The notes: generated from the sequence alone by a model not told the origin. A stretch of DNA of 22,190 bases from WRIS01 sp050945135 (GCA_050945135.1 JBMNSJ010000035.1:1-22190); one strand, 5' to 3'; shown: positions 1 to 9,242, numbered from the stretch's first letter. Translations and numbers: made by a program.

Positions 1-42
1 TGGAAACACGTCTTCATGCAAAGTTGCTAGGGAAACAGGAGG

Positions 43-87
43 AAGGCCAGTCCGTCAGCGCAGGCGGGTTGGCCTTCTATTTCTTTT
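43..87 (+). terminator. Rho-independent terminator of an upstream plus-strand gene
   Basis: Arms 43-54 (AAGGCCAGTCCG) and 65-76 (CGGGTTGGCCTT) pair over 12 positions, two or three of them G-U, around a 10-nt loop. A T-rich run (CTATTTCTTTT, 77-87) follows on the plus strand; the minus strand has no comparable T run. The terminator therefore serves a plus-strand transcript entering from the left. A possible end of that gene is the TAG at 28-30 in frame 1, but too little is present to name it. Confidence 0.75.
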
Positions 88-113
88 AACCAGGGGGGTT
101 GACGGGTTATCGG

Positions 114-725
114 TCATATGAGTTTGTAGGGCAAGCACAAAAGCATGGTGAGGATCGACTCCATAGGTGAAGCAGAGTTTTCGACAATGTAGTGCAATGC
201 CTGAGTTGCCTTCTTAACACCTTGGACTCTATGCATCTTCGAAAGGAATGTTCTCAGCCGAGCAATCGTGGTTAAGGGTTTCGATGGGAGTATCTCCTCG
301 TTTGAAATGGTATAGATCCCGCAAAACATAAACCCAAGTTCAATCAGCTTGGGTAATGACAAAATATTTGCCATTTGAATAAAAGTAAGTTCTGGAGAGC
401 ATACATAGAACCCCTTCCCTGTATCACGAATCGATCCTTGTGGTAAAGGACCCTTCCAGATATGAGGCACAAGATTTTTTGAAGAACGTCGCAGGGAATG
501 ATCAGAAGCAAGGACATGCAACGGGAGGTCAATCCCGCAGAGGTCGTTCATCACATTTTTATTGAATCGTGTCGGTTGGGAAATCAAAGCCTTCGCATGT
601 ATCATCGGCGTATAACTCGATGCTTCAACATTTGATGTCAAATGACGGGAAGAGGATATGTGACTCAGAGTAAACGACATTCCTGGATCATACTCTGACC
701 AACTTGCAGAAAGCCTACAGAACAC
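114..725 (-). pseudogene. Truncated Coriobacteriia-type hypothetical protein (lost C-terminal nuclease-like half)
   Basis: The 203-codon frame reads from a GTG at 725; a later in-frame ATG (MSFTLSH) is also possible, and neither has a strong ribosome-binding site. The sequence shows the pattern LPLHVL, a basic RRSSKN stretch, a SPELTFIQMA block (about residues 110-119), an LIELGFMFCGIY block, and ASPMES followed by LLCLPYKLI at the stop. I recognise this order from proteins common in Eggerthellaceae/Coriobacteriia. In the full-length forms, LLCLPY is followed by a Gly-Gly-Tyr-Gly-Leu turn and then about 100 residues resembling DUF559/Vsr-fold nucleases. Here a TGA follows directly and no remnant of that half is visible in any frame before position 1. 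I read it as a decayed or truncated gene. The family identification is from memory and moderate; the truncation is inferred from it. Confidence 0.5.
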
Positions 726-786
726 CTGCAGAAATCTTACAGGATGTTACACCCCTGATGCATCACTTTTTTCGGCAGCGACCCAT

Positions 787-905
787 TATGGCAAAAGTTG
801 AGTTGGGAACGACTTCTTATTCGATTTCAGCTGAAAAGCATACAAGAGACCAGCTCACAATTTACCTGTTTCTCATAAATCGTTCCCAACTCAACTTTTG
901 CCATA
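787..905. repeat. Perfect 26-bp inverted repeat element, MITE-like, with TA ends
   Basis: Arms 787-812 and 880-905 are perfect reverse complements; the left arm starts TATGGCAAAAGTTGAG and ends GGGAACGA. They enclose a 67-nt centre that contains a 12-nt palindrome, TTTCAGCTGAAA (825-836). The outermost bases of both arms are TA, as expected for a mobile element that duplicates TA on insertion (Tc1/mariner/IS630 type). The centre has no convincing gene. The element sits in the 5' flank of the truncated gene at 114-725. The alternative is a large hairpin with a regulatory role. Confidence 0.6.
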
Positions 906-928
906 GATTAAGATGATCGACACATAAG

Positions 929-951
929 AAAAGCCCCTAGACGGGGCTTTT
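929..951. terminator. Bidirectional rho-independent terminator after hppA
   Basis: AAAAGCCCC (929-937) pairs with GGGGCTTTT (943-951) around a 5-nt loop. T runs occur on both outgoing strands (TTTTCT either way). It lies 27 nt beyond the hppA stop codon and so should end the minus-strand nifJ/hppA transcript. It could also stop transcription coming the other way. Confidence 0.85.
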
Positions 952-977
952 CTGTATATCTAAGTTGTGACTCTGTA

Positions 978-3095
978 TTAGACAAGCATCGCCAACAGAG
1001 GAACAAGGAGCAATGCCATAATATTAAATACCTTAATCAAAGGATTGATGGCAGGACCTGCCGTATCCTTATAAGGATCGCCAACGGTATCACCAGTAAC
1101 AGCAGCTTCGTGAGCAAAAGATCCTTTGCCACCATGCTTGCCTTCTTCGATTAGCTTCTTGGCGTTATCCCACGCACCGCCACCAGCGGTCATAGAAATA
1201 GCCTGGAACAAACCAGTAACGATAGTTCCTACCAAAGCTCCACCAAGAACCAGGGTGGTAAACTCAAAGGCCTGGTCATAACCAACGGCTTTCAAAATGA
1301 AGCCCACAATAAGAATAACAACAGGAGCTCCAACTGGAATCAATGCAGGTAGAATCATTTCTTTCAAAGCACTTGCCGTAACAAGATCAACGCACTTTGC
1401 GTAATCTGGTTTGCCAGTACCCTCCATAATGCCCGGAATCTCACGGAACTGACGACGAACTTCTTCAACAACGCCACCAGCAGCTTTACCAACACTGGTC
1501 ATTGCGAGCGAACCGAAGATGTAGGGCAAAAGACCGCCTACAAACAAACCTACCAACACGAAGGGATTTGAAAGATCGAAAGCCAAATGGAAACCGGTTT
1601 GTTCGGTAACCGTGTGGGTGAAGTCTGCAAAGAGTACAACAGCAGCTAGAGCAGCAGAAGCAATAGCATAGCCTTTCGTTACTGCTTTCGTGGTATTACC
1701 AACAGCATCGAGTGCGTCGGTATTGACGCGAACTTCTTCAGGAAGCCCAGACATCTCAGCGATACCACCAGCATTGTCGGTAACTGGACCAAATGAGTCG
1801 AGAGCAACAACGATGCCTGCCATAGAAAGCATAGCAAGTGCAGCAACTGCGATACCAAAAATACCACCCAAGAAGAAACTAGCCAAGGTAGCAACAACAA
1901 TGAGAAGAATCGGGAAACCAGTAGCTTCCATACCAACGGCAAGACCCTGAATGATGTTGGTTGCATGACCTGTCTCAGATGCTTGGGCAATCTCTTCAAC
2001 AGGCTTCTTCTCGGAGGAGGTGTAATAGTCGGTAACGTATACCATACCAGCTGTTAGAACAACACCGATTACCGCACAAATCCAAACGGCAAGTGGTGTG
2101 AGACCTTCTGGAGCTAGTGAGGTGTTGACAACATTTAAATCGCCAAGCATCCACTGGCACACAGGGAAGAACAAGATGATTGCGATAATTGCAGCAATCC
2201 ACAAACCCTTATACAAAGCACCCATGATGGAGCCGTTGGGGCTCATCTTTACGAAAGCGGTTCCGATAATAGAAGCGACAATTGATACCGCGCCAATTAC
2301 CAAGGGGAAGCCAAGAGCGATTGCATACCCTTCGATACCGAAAGCAAGATTACCAATCAGCATTGCAGCTACGGTAGTTACTACATAGGTCTCGAAAAGG
2401 TCGGCAGCCATACCAGCGCAGTCGCCAACATTATCGCCAACGTTATCGGCAATAACTGCAGGATTGCGAGGGTCGTCTTCGGGGATACCCGCTTCTACCT
2501 TACCTACAAGGTCGGCTCCAACGTCTGCAGCTTTAGTAAAGATACCGCCGCCAAGACGAGCAAAGATGGAAATCAATGAGCCACCGAAGCTCAGACCAAT
2601 CAAAGCAGTCCAATCGGCAATACCAAGGATAACAAGAGTTCCCATAATAGAAACTACCAAGATGCCTAGACCGATAACGAACATACCGGTAACTGTTCCT
2701 GCCTGAAATGCAGCGCGGAGAGCCTTCCCCAGCCCAGAGCGTGCGGCTTCTGCAGTGCGCACATTTGCACGAACCGAGATGCTCATACCGATATAGCCGG
2801 TAGCGCCAGAGGCTAAACCACCAAGCACAAAGCCAAGCGCCGTCCACACGCCAAAGCCTGGAACACCAAAAAAGCCTGGTATTAAGAGGATGACGGTGAT
2901 GATAACAGCAACAATAGCTACTGTTCGATACTGGCGGTTCAGGTACGCCATAGCGCCCTCCTGAATCGCTGATGCAATACTTTGCATCTTGTCGTTGCCT
3001 GCTGGTAGACTATTAACTTTCTTAATGAGAATACCGGCATACACGACTGCGACCACACCGGCAAGTAAGCCGATTATGAGTGGTAAATCAATCAT
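978..3095 (-). CDS. hppA: Membrane-bound proton-pumping pyrophosphatase, K+-independent type
   Basis: The product (705 aa) couples hydrolysis of pyrophosphate to ion export across the cytoplasmic membrane, here most likely H+. It is almost entirely hydrophobic segments (about 16 helices are usual for the family). The substrate-binding loop is clear: DVGADLVGKVE at residues 191-201 and DNVGDNVGD at 217-225, plus the C-terminal GGAWDNAKK and GDTVGDPYKDTAGPA blocks. Residues K470 and T473 in GNTTKAVTKG match the K+-independent subfamily, where K+-dependent enzymes have Ala and Gly. The ATG at 3095 is chosen because AAGGAAGGAAAG precedes it. A longer frame from 3149 would run through the terminator hairpin at 3133-3153 and adds an atypical basic tail. 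It lies downstream of nifJ on the same strand. Family call is very secure; ion specificity is inferred from the motif. Confidence 0.97.
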   Translation of the reverse strand: MIDLPLIIGLLAGVVAVVYAGILIKKVNSLPAGNDKMQSIASAIQEGAMAYLNRQYRTVAIVAVIITVILLIPGFFGVPGFGVWTALGFVLGGLASGATGYIGMSISVRANVRTAEAARSGLGKALRAAFQAGTVTGMFVIGLGILVVSIMGTLVILGIADWTALIGLSFGGSLISIFARLGGGIFTKAADVGADLVGKVEAGIPEDDPRNPAVIADNVGDNVGDCAGMAADLFETYVVTTVAAMLIGNLAFGIEGYAIALGFPLVIGAVSIVASIIGTAFVKMSPNGSIMGALYKGLWIAAIIAIILFFPVCQWMLGDLNVVNTSLAPEGLTPLAVWICAVIGVVLTAGMVYVTDYYTSSEKKPVEEIAQASETGHATNIIQGLAVGMEATGFPILLIVVATLASFFLGGIFGIAVAALAMLSMAGIVVALDSFGPVTDNAGGIAEMSGLPEEVRVNTDALDAVGNTTKAVTKGYAIASAALAAVVLFADFTHTVTEQTGFHLAFDLSNPFVLVGLFVGGLLPYIFGSLAMTSVGKAAGGVVEEVRRQFREIPGIMEGTGKPDYAKCVDLVTASALKEMILPALIPVGAPVVILIVGFILKAVGYDQAFEFTTLVLGGALVGTIVTGLFQAISMTAGGGAWDNAKKLIEEGKHGGKGSFAHEAAVTGDTVGDPYKDTAGPAINPLIKVFNIMALLLVPLLAMLV

Positions 3096-3127
3096 GTTCT
3101 TTCCTTCCTTGTTTCCTTTTTTCCCAG

Positions 3128-3153
3128 AAAAAGGGCTTGCTTTTTGCAAGCCC
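3128..3153 (-). terminator. Rho-independent terminator between nifJ and hppA
   Basis: On the minus strand GGGCTTGC (3153-3146) pairs with GCAAGCCC (3140-3133) around AAAAA, then TTTTT (3132-3128). Flanking A and T runs lengthen the stem to about 12 bp. It lies about 80 nt after the nifJ stop and only about 38 nt before the hppA start. It either terminates nifJ or acts as a partial read-through/attenuation point for hppA. Confidence 0.8.
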
Positions 3154-3233
3154 CTTTAATGCTGCATTTCTTTTTACTACAGTTTAACTAATCCTGCAAT
3201 ACATTCGTTGAACTTGTCTCGCATGGTCGAATC

Positions 3234-6200
3234 TTATGCGTCAGCGTATGCCTCTTTAAGTTTCAATAAATGCTGGTAGCGCTCAATAGCCTCCTGCTCG
3301 TTGCGCTCAAATAACTCGCTTGCGCGCTCGGGGAACTCACGCGTCAGTCTTGAGTAACGCGCTTCATTCATAAGGAAGTCTTGATAGCCTCCACCTGGCT
3401 CTTTCGAGTCGAGGATAAACTTCTTGCCCACCGGTGCACTTGGGTTGAAGCGAAGCAGGTTCCAGTATCCGCAGTCAACTGCCTTTTTCATCTCTTCTTG
3501 GCAGTTAGCCATTCCACCCTTAATTGAGTGCATCTCACATGGTGAATAGCCAATAATAAGTGAAGGCCCTGGATATGCTTCTGCCTCGGTGATTGCCTTA
3601 ATGGTTTGAGCTGGCGTAGATCCCATAGCCACCTGTGCTACGTAAACATAGCCATAGCTCATTGCAATCTCGGCAAGGTTCTTCTTCTTGATATCTTTAC
3701 CCGCGGCGGCAAACTCTGCAACCTGTCCGGTATTAGATGCCTTAGAGGCTTGACCGCCGGTGTTTGAGTACACCTCAGTGTCGAAGACAAAAATGTTAAC
3801 GTCTTTTCCAGAGGCAAGCACGTGATCGAGTCCGCCGTAGCCAATATCATATGCCCAGCCGTCGCCACCGAAGATCCAGACGGATTTTTTAGTCAGATAC
3901 TCTTTGTTCTCAAGAATAGTTGTAGCGAGTGCACTTGCGTCGGACGGACTACTTGAGCCCAAGCTCTCGAGAGCTGCCACATACGTTGCAGCTGCCTCTT
4001 TGCTGGCTTCAGCATTATCGCGTGCCTCCAGCCAGGCCTGAGCAGCATCTTTCACTGCTTGACCTGCAGCACTCATACCTACAAGAAGTTCTGATTCGGC
4101 TACTACCTTATCGCGTACCGCATCGTGACCAAGAAGCATTCCTAGGCCATACTCTGCATTATCTTCGAACAATGAGTTTGCCCACGCTGGTCCGTGTCCG
4201 TTTTTGTTGACCGTATATGGTGACGTAGCTGCTGGTCCGCCCCAGATAGAAGAGCATCCAGTTGCATTAGCGATATACATTCTATCGCCGAAGAGCTGCG
4301 TAACTAAACGAGCATAGGCCGTTTCGGCACAGCCGGCACAAGCACCCGAGAACTCGAGAAGTGGTTGTGAGAATTGGCTTCCTTTGATGCTTGCATCTTG
4401 GAGCTGAGGTTTATCAGAAATCTTTTCGACAGCAAAATCGAACACTTCTTGCTGGTCCATTTGGCTTTCGGTTGCAACCATAGCTAAAGATTTTGAAGGA
4501 CATTGAATTTCGCAAACGCCGCAGCCCATACAATCGAGCGGTGAAATTGCGAGGGTATATTGGTACTCCTCGTTGCCCTTCCCTTTCATGGGAACAAGCG
4601 TGGTAGTCTCAGGAGCTGCCGCTGCCTCTTCTGCCGTGAGAGCAAAAGGACGAATAGTAGCGTGGGGGCATACGAAAGAACACTGGTTGCACTGGATACA
4701 GGTTTTTTCATCCCATACAGGAACGCTTACCGAAACGCCGCGCTTCTCATATGCTGCTGCACCAAGCTCAAACTGTCCATCGGCATGTGCGGTAAAGGCA
4801 GAAACTGGCAGGCTATCACCATTCATATGGCCAATAGGCTGCATGATGGAATCTACCATTTGCACAAGCTCTGCGCGACCCTCAAGAGCAGGAGCTCCAT
4901 CGCCTTGCTCAGCTTGCGCCCAGCTGCTTGGTACTTCGACCTGCTTGTAGGCGGTAGCTCCAATGTCGATTGCTAGATGGTTCATATCAACAACATCTTG
5001 ACCCTTTGATTGGTAAGATTTTGTAGCTGCATTCTTCATGAATTGAATAGCCTCTTCTTGCGGCATAACGTTTGCAAGAGAGAAAAATGCCGATTGCAAG
5101 ATAGTGTTCGTGCGCTTGCCCATGCCAATTTCGATGGCAAGATCAATCGCATTAATGGTGTAGAGCTTGATGTTTTTCTCGGCGATATAGCGTTTTGCTT
5201 CGGCGCTTAACTGCTTTTCGAGTTCTTCGGGAGTCCACTGACAGTTAATCATAAATACGCCGCCAGGCTTAACATCGTTTACCATGGGGAAATTCTTCAT
5301 GACATAAGAAGGATTATGGCAAGCAACAAAATCTGCTTTGTTTACGTAGTAGGTACTCTTGATGGGAGAATCTCCAAAACGCAGATGAGAAACCGTAACG
5401 CCTCCTGTTTTTTTGGAGTCGTACTGGAAGTAGGCTTGTACATATTTATCGGTGTTGTCGCCAATAATCTTGATAGAGTTTTTATTTGCACCAACCGTGC
5501 CATCTCCGCCAAGACCCCAGAATTTACATTCGATGGTTCCTTCAGCTGCCGTATTAGGACTGTCGGCATCTTCAGGGAGTGAGAGATTGGTGACATCGTC
5601 GACGATACCCACGGTAAACTCGCGTGATGGAGCGTCTTTTTCGAGCTCTTTATAGATTGCAAACGCTGATGAAGGTGGTGTGTCTTTGGAAGCCAAGCCA
5701 TAACGACCACCCACCACAGTAATGTCGTGGCGGCCAAGCTCGGCTAATGCGTTAACCACATCCATGTAAAGAGGCTCTCCAACCGAACCCGGCTCTTTTG
5801 TGCGATCCATAACCGCAATTTTTTGCACGTTTTCGGGAAGTGCTGCCATGAATTTCTCGGTAACGAAAGGACGATATAGGCGTACCTTTACCAGGCCGAC
5901 GCGTTGTCCTTGAGCATTGAGATAATCGATAACCTCTTCGACAACATCGCAGAACGATCCCATAGCAACAATGACACGATCTGCATCAGGGGCGCCATAG
6001 TAGTTGAAGAGCTCATAGTTGGTTCCCAGTTTTTCGTTAACCTGATGCATGCACTCTTCTACTACAGCAGGCAGAGCATCGTAGTGGCCATTGATGGCCT
6101 CACGGTGTTGGAAGAACACATCGCCATTCTCGTGGCTTCCACGCATAGCAGGGCGCTCAGGGTTTAAGGAGTGATCGCGGAAAGCGCGAACGGCATCCAT

Positions 6201-6788
6201 ATCGCACATATCAGCGAGGTCTTCAAAATCCCAGGTTTCAATTTTTTGTACTTCGTGAGAGGTACGGAATCCATCGAAGAAGTTAAGGAAAGGAACGTGC
6301 CCTTTGATAGCAGCGAGATGTGCAACCGCTGAAAGATCCATGACCTCTTGCACATTGGTTTCTGCAAGCATGGCAAAGCCAGTTTGACGGCAAGCCATAA
6401 CATCGGAATGATCGCCGAAGATACTGAGCGCCTGTGTAGCTAGCGTACGTGCGCTAACGTGGAATACGGAAGGCAGCATTTCGGCAGCAATCTTATACAT
6501 ATTAGGAATCATAAGCAAAAGACCCTGAGAAGCGGTATAGGTAGTGGTGAGCGCTCCTGCTGTAAGTGAGCCATGCACCACACCAGCAGCACCGCCCTCG
6601 GATTGCATTTCACACACTTTTACCGTGGTGCCGAAGATGTTCTTCTTTCCCGCAGCAGCCCACTGATCCACGTAGTCGGCCATTGGGCTTGACGGCGTGA
6701 TGGGGTAAATGCCTGCTACTTCGGTGAATGCATAGGAAACATACGCCGCAGCCTCGTTTCCGTCCATCGATTTTAGTTCTCTCGTCAT
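3234..6788 (-). CDS. nifJ: Pyruvate:ferredoxin (flavodoxin) oxidoreductase, single-chain
   Basis: The enzyme converts pyruvate and CoA to acetyl-CoA and CO2 and passes electrons to ferredoxin or flavodoxin in the cytoplasm. At 1184 aa it has the full length of the homodimeric single-chain form. Domains in order: N-terminal pyrimidine-binding domain with YPITPSSPMAD (28-38); the gamma-type domain, with FWGLGGDGTVGANK near 423-436; a two-cluster ferredoxin domain with C697/C700/C703/C707 and C753/C756/C759/C763; and the thiamine diphosphate domain with CAGCAE (817-822), NATGCSS (841-847), GGDGWAYDIG (974-983) and TEVYSNTGG (1004-1012). C817, C820, C845 and C1084 fit the third cluster. The ATG has AAGGAGAGG in front of it. 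The gene appears to be transcribed alone or with hppA. A possible promoter lies in the 276-nt upstream gap. Nothing is missing. Confidence 0.98.
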   Translation of the reverse strand: MTRELKSMDGNEAAAYVSYAFTEVAGIYPITPSSPMADYVDQWAAAGKKNIFGTTVKVCEMQSEGGAAGVVHGSLTAGALTTTYTASQGLLLMIPNMYKIAAEMLPSVFHVSARTLATQALSIFGDHSDVMACRQTGFAMLAETNVQEVMDLSAVAHLAAIKGHVPFLNFFDGFRTSHEVQKIETWDFEDLADMCDMDAVRAFRDHSLNPERPAMRGSHENGDVFFQHREAINGHYDALPAVVEECMHQVNEKLGTNYELFNYYGAPDADRVIVAMGSFCDVVEEVIDYLNAQGQRVGLVKVRLYRPFVTEKFMAALPENVQKIAVMDRTKEPGSVGEPLYMDVVNALAELGRHDITVVGGRYGLASKDTPPSSAFAIYKELEKDAPSREFTVGIVDDVTNLSLPEDADSPNTAAEGTIECKFWGLGGDGTVGANKNSIKIIGDNTDKYVQAYFQYDSKKTGGVTVSHLRFGDSPIKSTYYVNKADFVACHNPSYVMKNFPMVNDVKPGGVFMINCQWTPEELEKQLSAEAKRYIAEKNIKLYTINAIDLAIEIGMGKRTNTILQSAFFSLANVMPQEEAIQFMKNAATKSYQSKGQDVVDMNHLAIDIGATAYKQVEVPSSWAQAEQGDGAPALEGRAELVQMVDSIMQPIGHMNGDSLPVSAFTAHADGQFELGAAAYEKRGVSVSVPVWDEKTCIQCNQCSFVCPHATIRPFALTAEEAAAAPETTTLVPMKGKGNEEYQYTLAISPLDCMGCGVCEIQCPSKSLAMVATESQMDQQEVFDFAVEKISDKPQLQDASIKGSQFSQPLLEFSGACAGCAETAYARLVTQLFGDRMYIANATGCSSIWGGPAATSPYTVNKNGHGPAWANSLFEDNAEYGLGMLLGHDAVRDKVVAESELLVGMSAAGQAVKDAAQAWLEARDNAEASKEAAATYVAALESLGSSSPSDASALATTILENKEYLTKKSVWIFGGDGWAYDIGYGGLDHVLASGKDVNIFVFDTEVYSNTGGQASKASNTGQVAEFAAAGKDIKKKNLAEIAMSYGYVYVAQVAMGSTPAQTIKAITEAEAYPGPSLIIGYSPCEMHSIKGGMANCQEEMKKAVDCGYWNLLRFNPSAPVGKKFILDSKEPGGGYQDFLMNEARYSRLTREFPERASELFERNEQEAIERYQHLLKLKEAYADA

Positions 6789-6949
6789 ATACCTCTCCTT
6801 AAGCGGGGCTCTTACTCTGACCTAAAAGCCGATTTGAAGGTGTACTTCTCCCTCTGTCGCAGTGCTCCTATAAGAAACATCGACAGAAACCATCTTCGCA
6901 CTCAAATCTTTGTCGGATTTTTGTATCTGGTCGAAAATACATAGGGCAT

Positions 6950-6978
6950 ATAATACCAGCACCCTTTTGCTAAATCAC
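6950..6978 (-). promoter_or_regulatory. Possible extended -10 promoter for nifJ
   Basis: On the minus strand TGG-TATTAT (6958-6950) forms an extended -10 box. The hexamer 17 bp upstream (GTGATT, 6978-6973) is a weak -35. This would give a leader of about 150 nt before nifJ. In that leader CTGTCG and CGACAG (6854-6859/6881-6886) can pair. It is a by-eye match in AT-rich sequence, so only moderate. No recognisable Rex or FNR palindrome was found in the gap. Confidence 0.35.
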
Positions 6979-7064
6979 GAAGTAATTATGCGCATTTTCA
7001 ACTTGGTTACAGGGTTTCGGTAAATGGAACTTTGTGTGATGAGAGCATGGAGAAACAGCGAGGG

Positions 7065-9242
7065 CTAATTCCAGAACTGAACGGTTTCAATGATGTTTTG
7101 ATAAGCCCAAGGATACACATCTGAATACCAGCCCGTTTCTGGCACGAAACAGAGCAGAAGCGAATACAGAACACTGATGCTGACTAGCGCAATCAATACC
7201 TTAAGAAGTATCTTGTAGGTTTGTGATGCAGGATCGAGGTTCTCGTTCACGATGAAAATGAGCAGGACGGTTGCCATGAGGAACATGATACTGAAATCGG
7301 CGTAATAACGCTGAAGAATGCCCGCAACCTGCGCATCTAGCAGGGCAACAACAACACCGGCAACTAAGAGCACAAGGGTGACGCCCGCAATGGTACGTGT
7401 AGAGCGTTGTGCGATACGCATTTTAAGAATACGCTGCGCAAAAGGAAGAACCCACAGCAACGGCAAGCATACAAAGATTCCGCCAAAGGTAATTTCTTTG
7501 ATTGTTTGTCCCATATAGGTTGTTTCAAAAGGAGCTGGCTGGATAAAGGGGAACACTCCTGTTGTTGTTGGCGTTTGGATGAAATAGGCAAAAAGCGCAG
7601 GTGCTAAGCGACCAAAAACGAAGCCACGTTTTGTCATATCGTTAACCGTGAGGTTATAGTTTGCTCCGAAATCGAGGAAAGACCCAAATCGCGCATTGTT
7701 GTACCACATCAGACCTGCAGCTACGACAAAGTAAGGCGCAAGCAGGCACGCAAACTCTCGTGCTCCTTTTGGAGTGAACAAATGCTTCTCGGTAATAAAC
7801 AGACGCCAAAACAGAGGGAATGCCAAGAAAGACAGCACCACAAACTGCGGTCTGCAGCCCACCACTAAGGCCATGCATAAGGAGCCCAGCAAATACCATC
7901 TGCCAGGGTTTTGCGATGTTCGCCCCCTCATCCAAAAGTACAAGCCCCATACCGAAAACGCCAGCCCAAGCATAATAGGAAGTGAGTAGAAGGTGGGGAA
8001 CTTCAAGAGGTAGAGCACTCCGCAACAGGTAACAAGCGGTATTTGCACCAGCAAGTAAAGACCGAGACTGACCCGCTTAAAATGGTAGCGAGCAAAGCGA
8101 TCGAGCAGGGCTGTAGAGCCGAGCACAAAGGCAATGCAGGCAAGTAAAACCCCTATTGCAGTGGGGAAATTTGCCCCGGTTACCAAGAAGAACGGCAAGT
8201 AAAATATCAGCACCGGCACAACGCCAAAGTACACGTAGTAATTGCCTTCATAGTAGGCTACATCGAAAAGATAGCTCTCCCCTGTTTCTTTTTGGAGCTC
8301 ATCACGTGCGCCCTTGTCGTAGGGATCATCCATTTCTTGCAGCCAGTCGGGCGGCTCTTCACTTAGGTAGAGCTTGCCCTCTGTCATGGACTTAGCGAGC
8401 TCAGCATACTGCTGGGCATTATCACCGCCCACTTCAAAGCTATTGGCAATGCTTGTTCCATCCCACGATCCCCAGTTGTAGTTTGAGGTAGCTACGCCAA
8501 CCAGGTTTGACCCTAAGAACATAAACGACGACATAAGCATAACTTCAATTACAACAGTTGAAATAATTACTGCCTTAGATTTACGTGGACGCTCTCCTAT
8601 AAAGCAGCGATAGATGCTCGACTTAGGCCTAAATGTGTATATGAGAGCAAGTATTCCTGCGATAAGCAAAAAGCGCATAGAGTTGAATTCGAAAGGATAC
8701 TGAGCGTTGATATAGACGCCGGTAAGCTTAATGGGGTACTGGACATCCTCACCAGATATTTCAATCCGTAGATTATCAACGAGGCCCGTCGCGTTGATGC
8801 TGATGTATTCGCTTTGGCTGACAAAAGTTGAGACTTCAACAATCGGCACGCCTGCCGTGTATTCCGTAGAATCAAAATAGCTGCGGTGCGCCTCATCCGT
8901 GAAATGAATTTTCACATCAACAAGCTGGGCAGGCTGCTGCCAATCAAAATCGAGGCGTATGTTTTCGATCTCTTTGTTGAGGTTTGAAAACTCGAGTACA
9001 TGGTTTACCTCGGTTATTTTGAATTGCTCATCTTTTGTTTCTTGCAAGTTGAGCTTCTCGTTAAGACAAACGGTGTTGTTGCCCAAAGAAGAAAAATAGG
9101 AATAATTAAAAACGAAACACTCTAAAAGAAGAGCGATTACAAGAACCCCAAAAAAACAGCGAGCGAAGCTTTGTAGGCTCGAGCGATGCTGGCTTACGAA
9201 AGCTGCAACAAAACGCTTTATGTTCTCCCATAAGCTTGGCAT
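7065..9242 (-). CDS. Multi-span membrane protein, putative GT-C-type glycosyltransferase
   Basis: The 725-aa protein has one helix near residues 28-48, then a roughly 135-residue polar, beta-rich outer domain (about 50-185), then many hydrophobic helices from 188 to the end. The loop near 268-297 has an acidic VGGDNAQQYAELA motif followed by EGKLYL and EEPP. A later FDVAYYEGNYYVYFGVVPV stretch (326-344) follows. This is the layout of polyisoprenyl-phosphate-sugar-using GT-C enzymes, with D274 a candidate catalytic residue in the first large outer loop. A late QRYYADF motif fits too. Such enzymes decorate cell-wall polymers, lipids or proteins, but substrate and acceptor cannot be told. The ATG at 9242 has only a weak ribosome-binding site. 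It is 109 nt downstream of adk, possibly in the same transcript, with no strong terminator between. A non-catalytic YfhO-like membrane protein is an alternative. Confidence 0.6.
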   Translation of the reverse strand: MPSLWENIKRFVAAFVSQHRSSLQSFARCFFGVLVIALLLECFVFNYSYFSSLGNNTVCLNEKLNLQETKDEQFKITEVNHVLEFSNLNKEIENIRLDFDWQQPAQLVDVKIHFTDEAHRSYFDSTEYTAGVPIVEVSTFVSQSEYISINATGLVDNLRIEISGEDVQYPIKLTGVYINAQYPFEFNSMRFLLIAGILALIYTFRPKSSIYRCFIGERPRKSKAVIISTVVIEVMLMSSFMFLGSNLVGVATSNYNWGSWDGTSIANSFEVGGDNAQQYAELAKSMTEGKLYLSEEPPDWLQEMDDPYDKGARDELQKETGESYLFDVAYYEGNYYVYFGVVPVLIFYLPFFLVTGANFPTAIGVLLACIAFVLGSTALLDRFARYHFKRVSLGLYLLVQIPLVTCCGVLYLLKFPTFYSLPIMLGLAFSVWGLYFWMRGRTSQNPGRWYLLGSLCMALVVGCRPQFVVLSFLAFPLFWRLFITEKHLFTPKGAREFACLLAPYFVVAAGLMWYNNARFGSFLDFGANYNLTVNDMTKRGFVFGRLAPALFAYFIQTPTTTGVFPFIQPAPFETTYMGQTIKEITFGGIFVCLPLLWVLPFAQRILKMRIAQRSTRTIAGVTLVLLVAGVVVALLDAQVAGILQRYYADFSIMFLMATVLLIFIVNENLDPASQTYKILLKVLIALVSISVLYSLLLCFVPETGWYSDVYPWAYQNIIETVQFWN

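Noticed and set aside
704..916. 70-codon plus-strand reading frame
   Set aside because: It runs through both arms of the 26-bp inverted repeat, has no ribosome-binding site and no recognisable motif.
3096..3149. 18-residue N-terminal extension of hppA
   Set aside because: It is encoded by the nifJ terminator hairpin and is absent from the family; the ATG at 3095 has the ribosome-binding site.
4560..4976. Long plus-strand frames inside nifJ
   Set aside because: They are antisense shadows of the strongly supported oxidoreductase gene.
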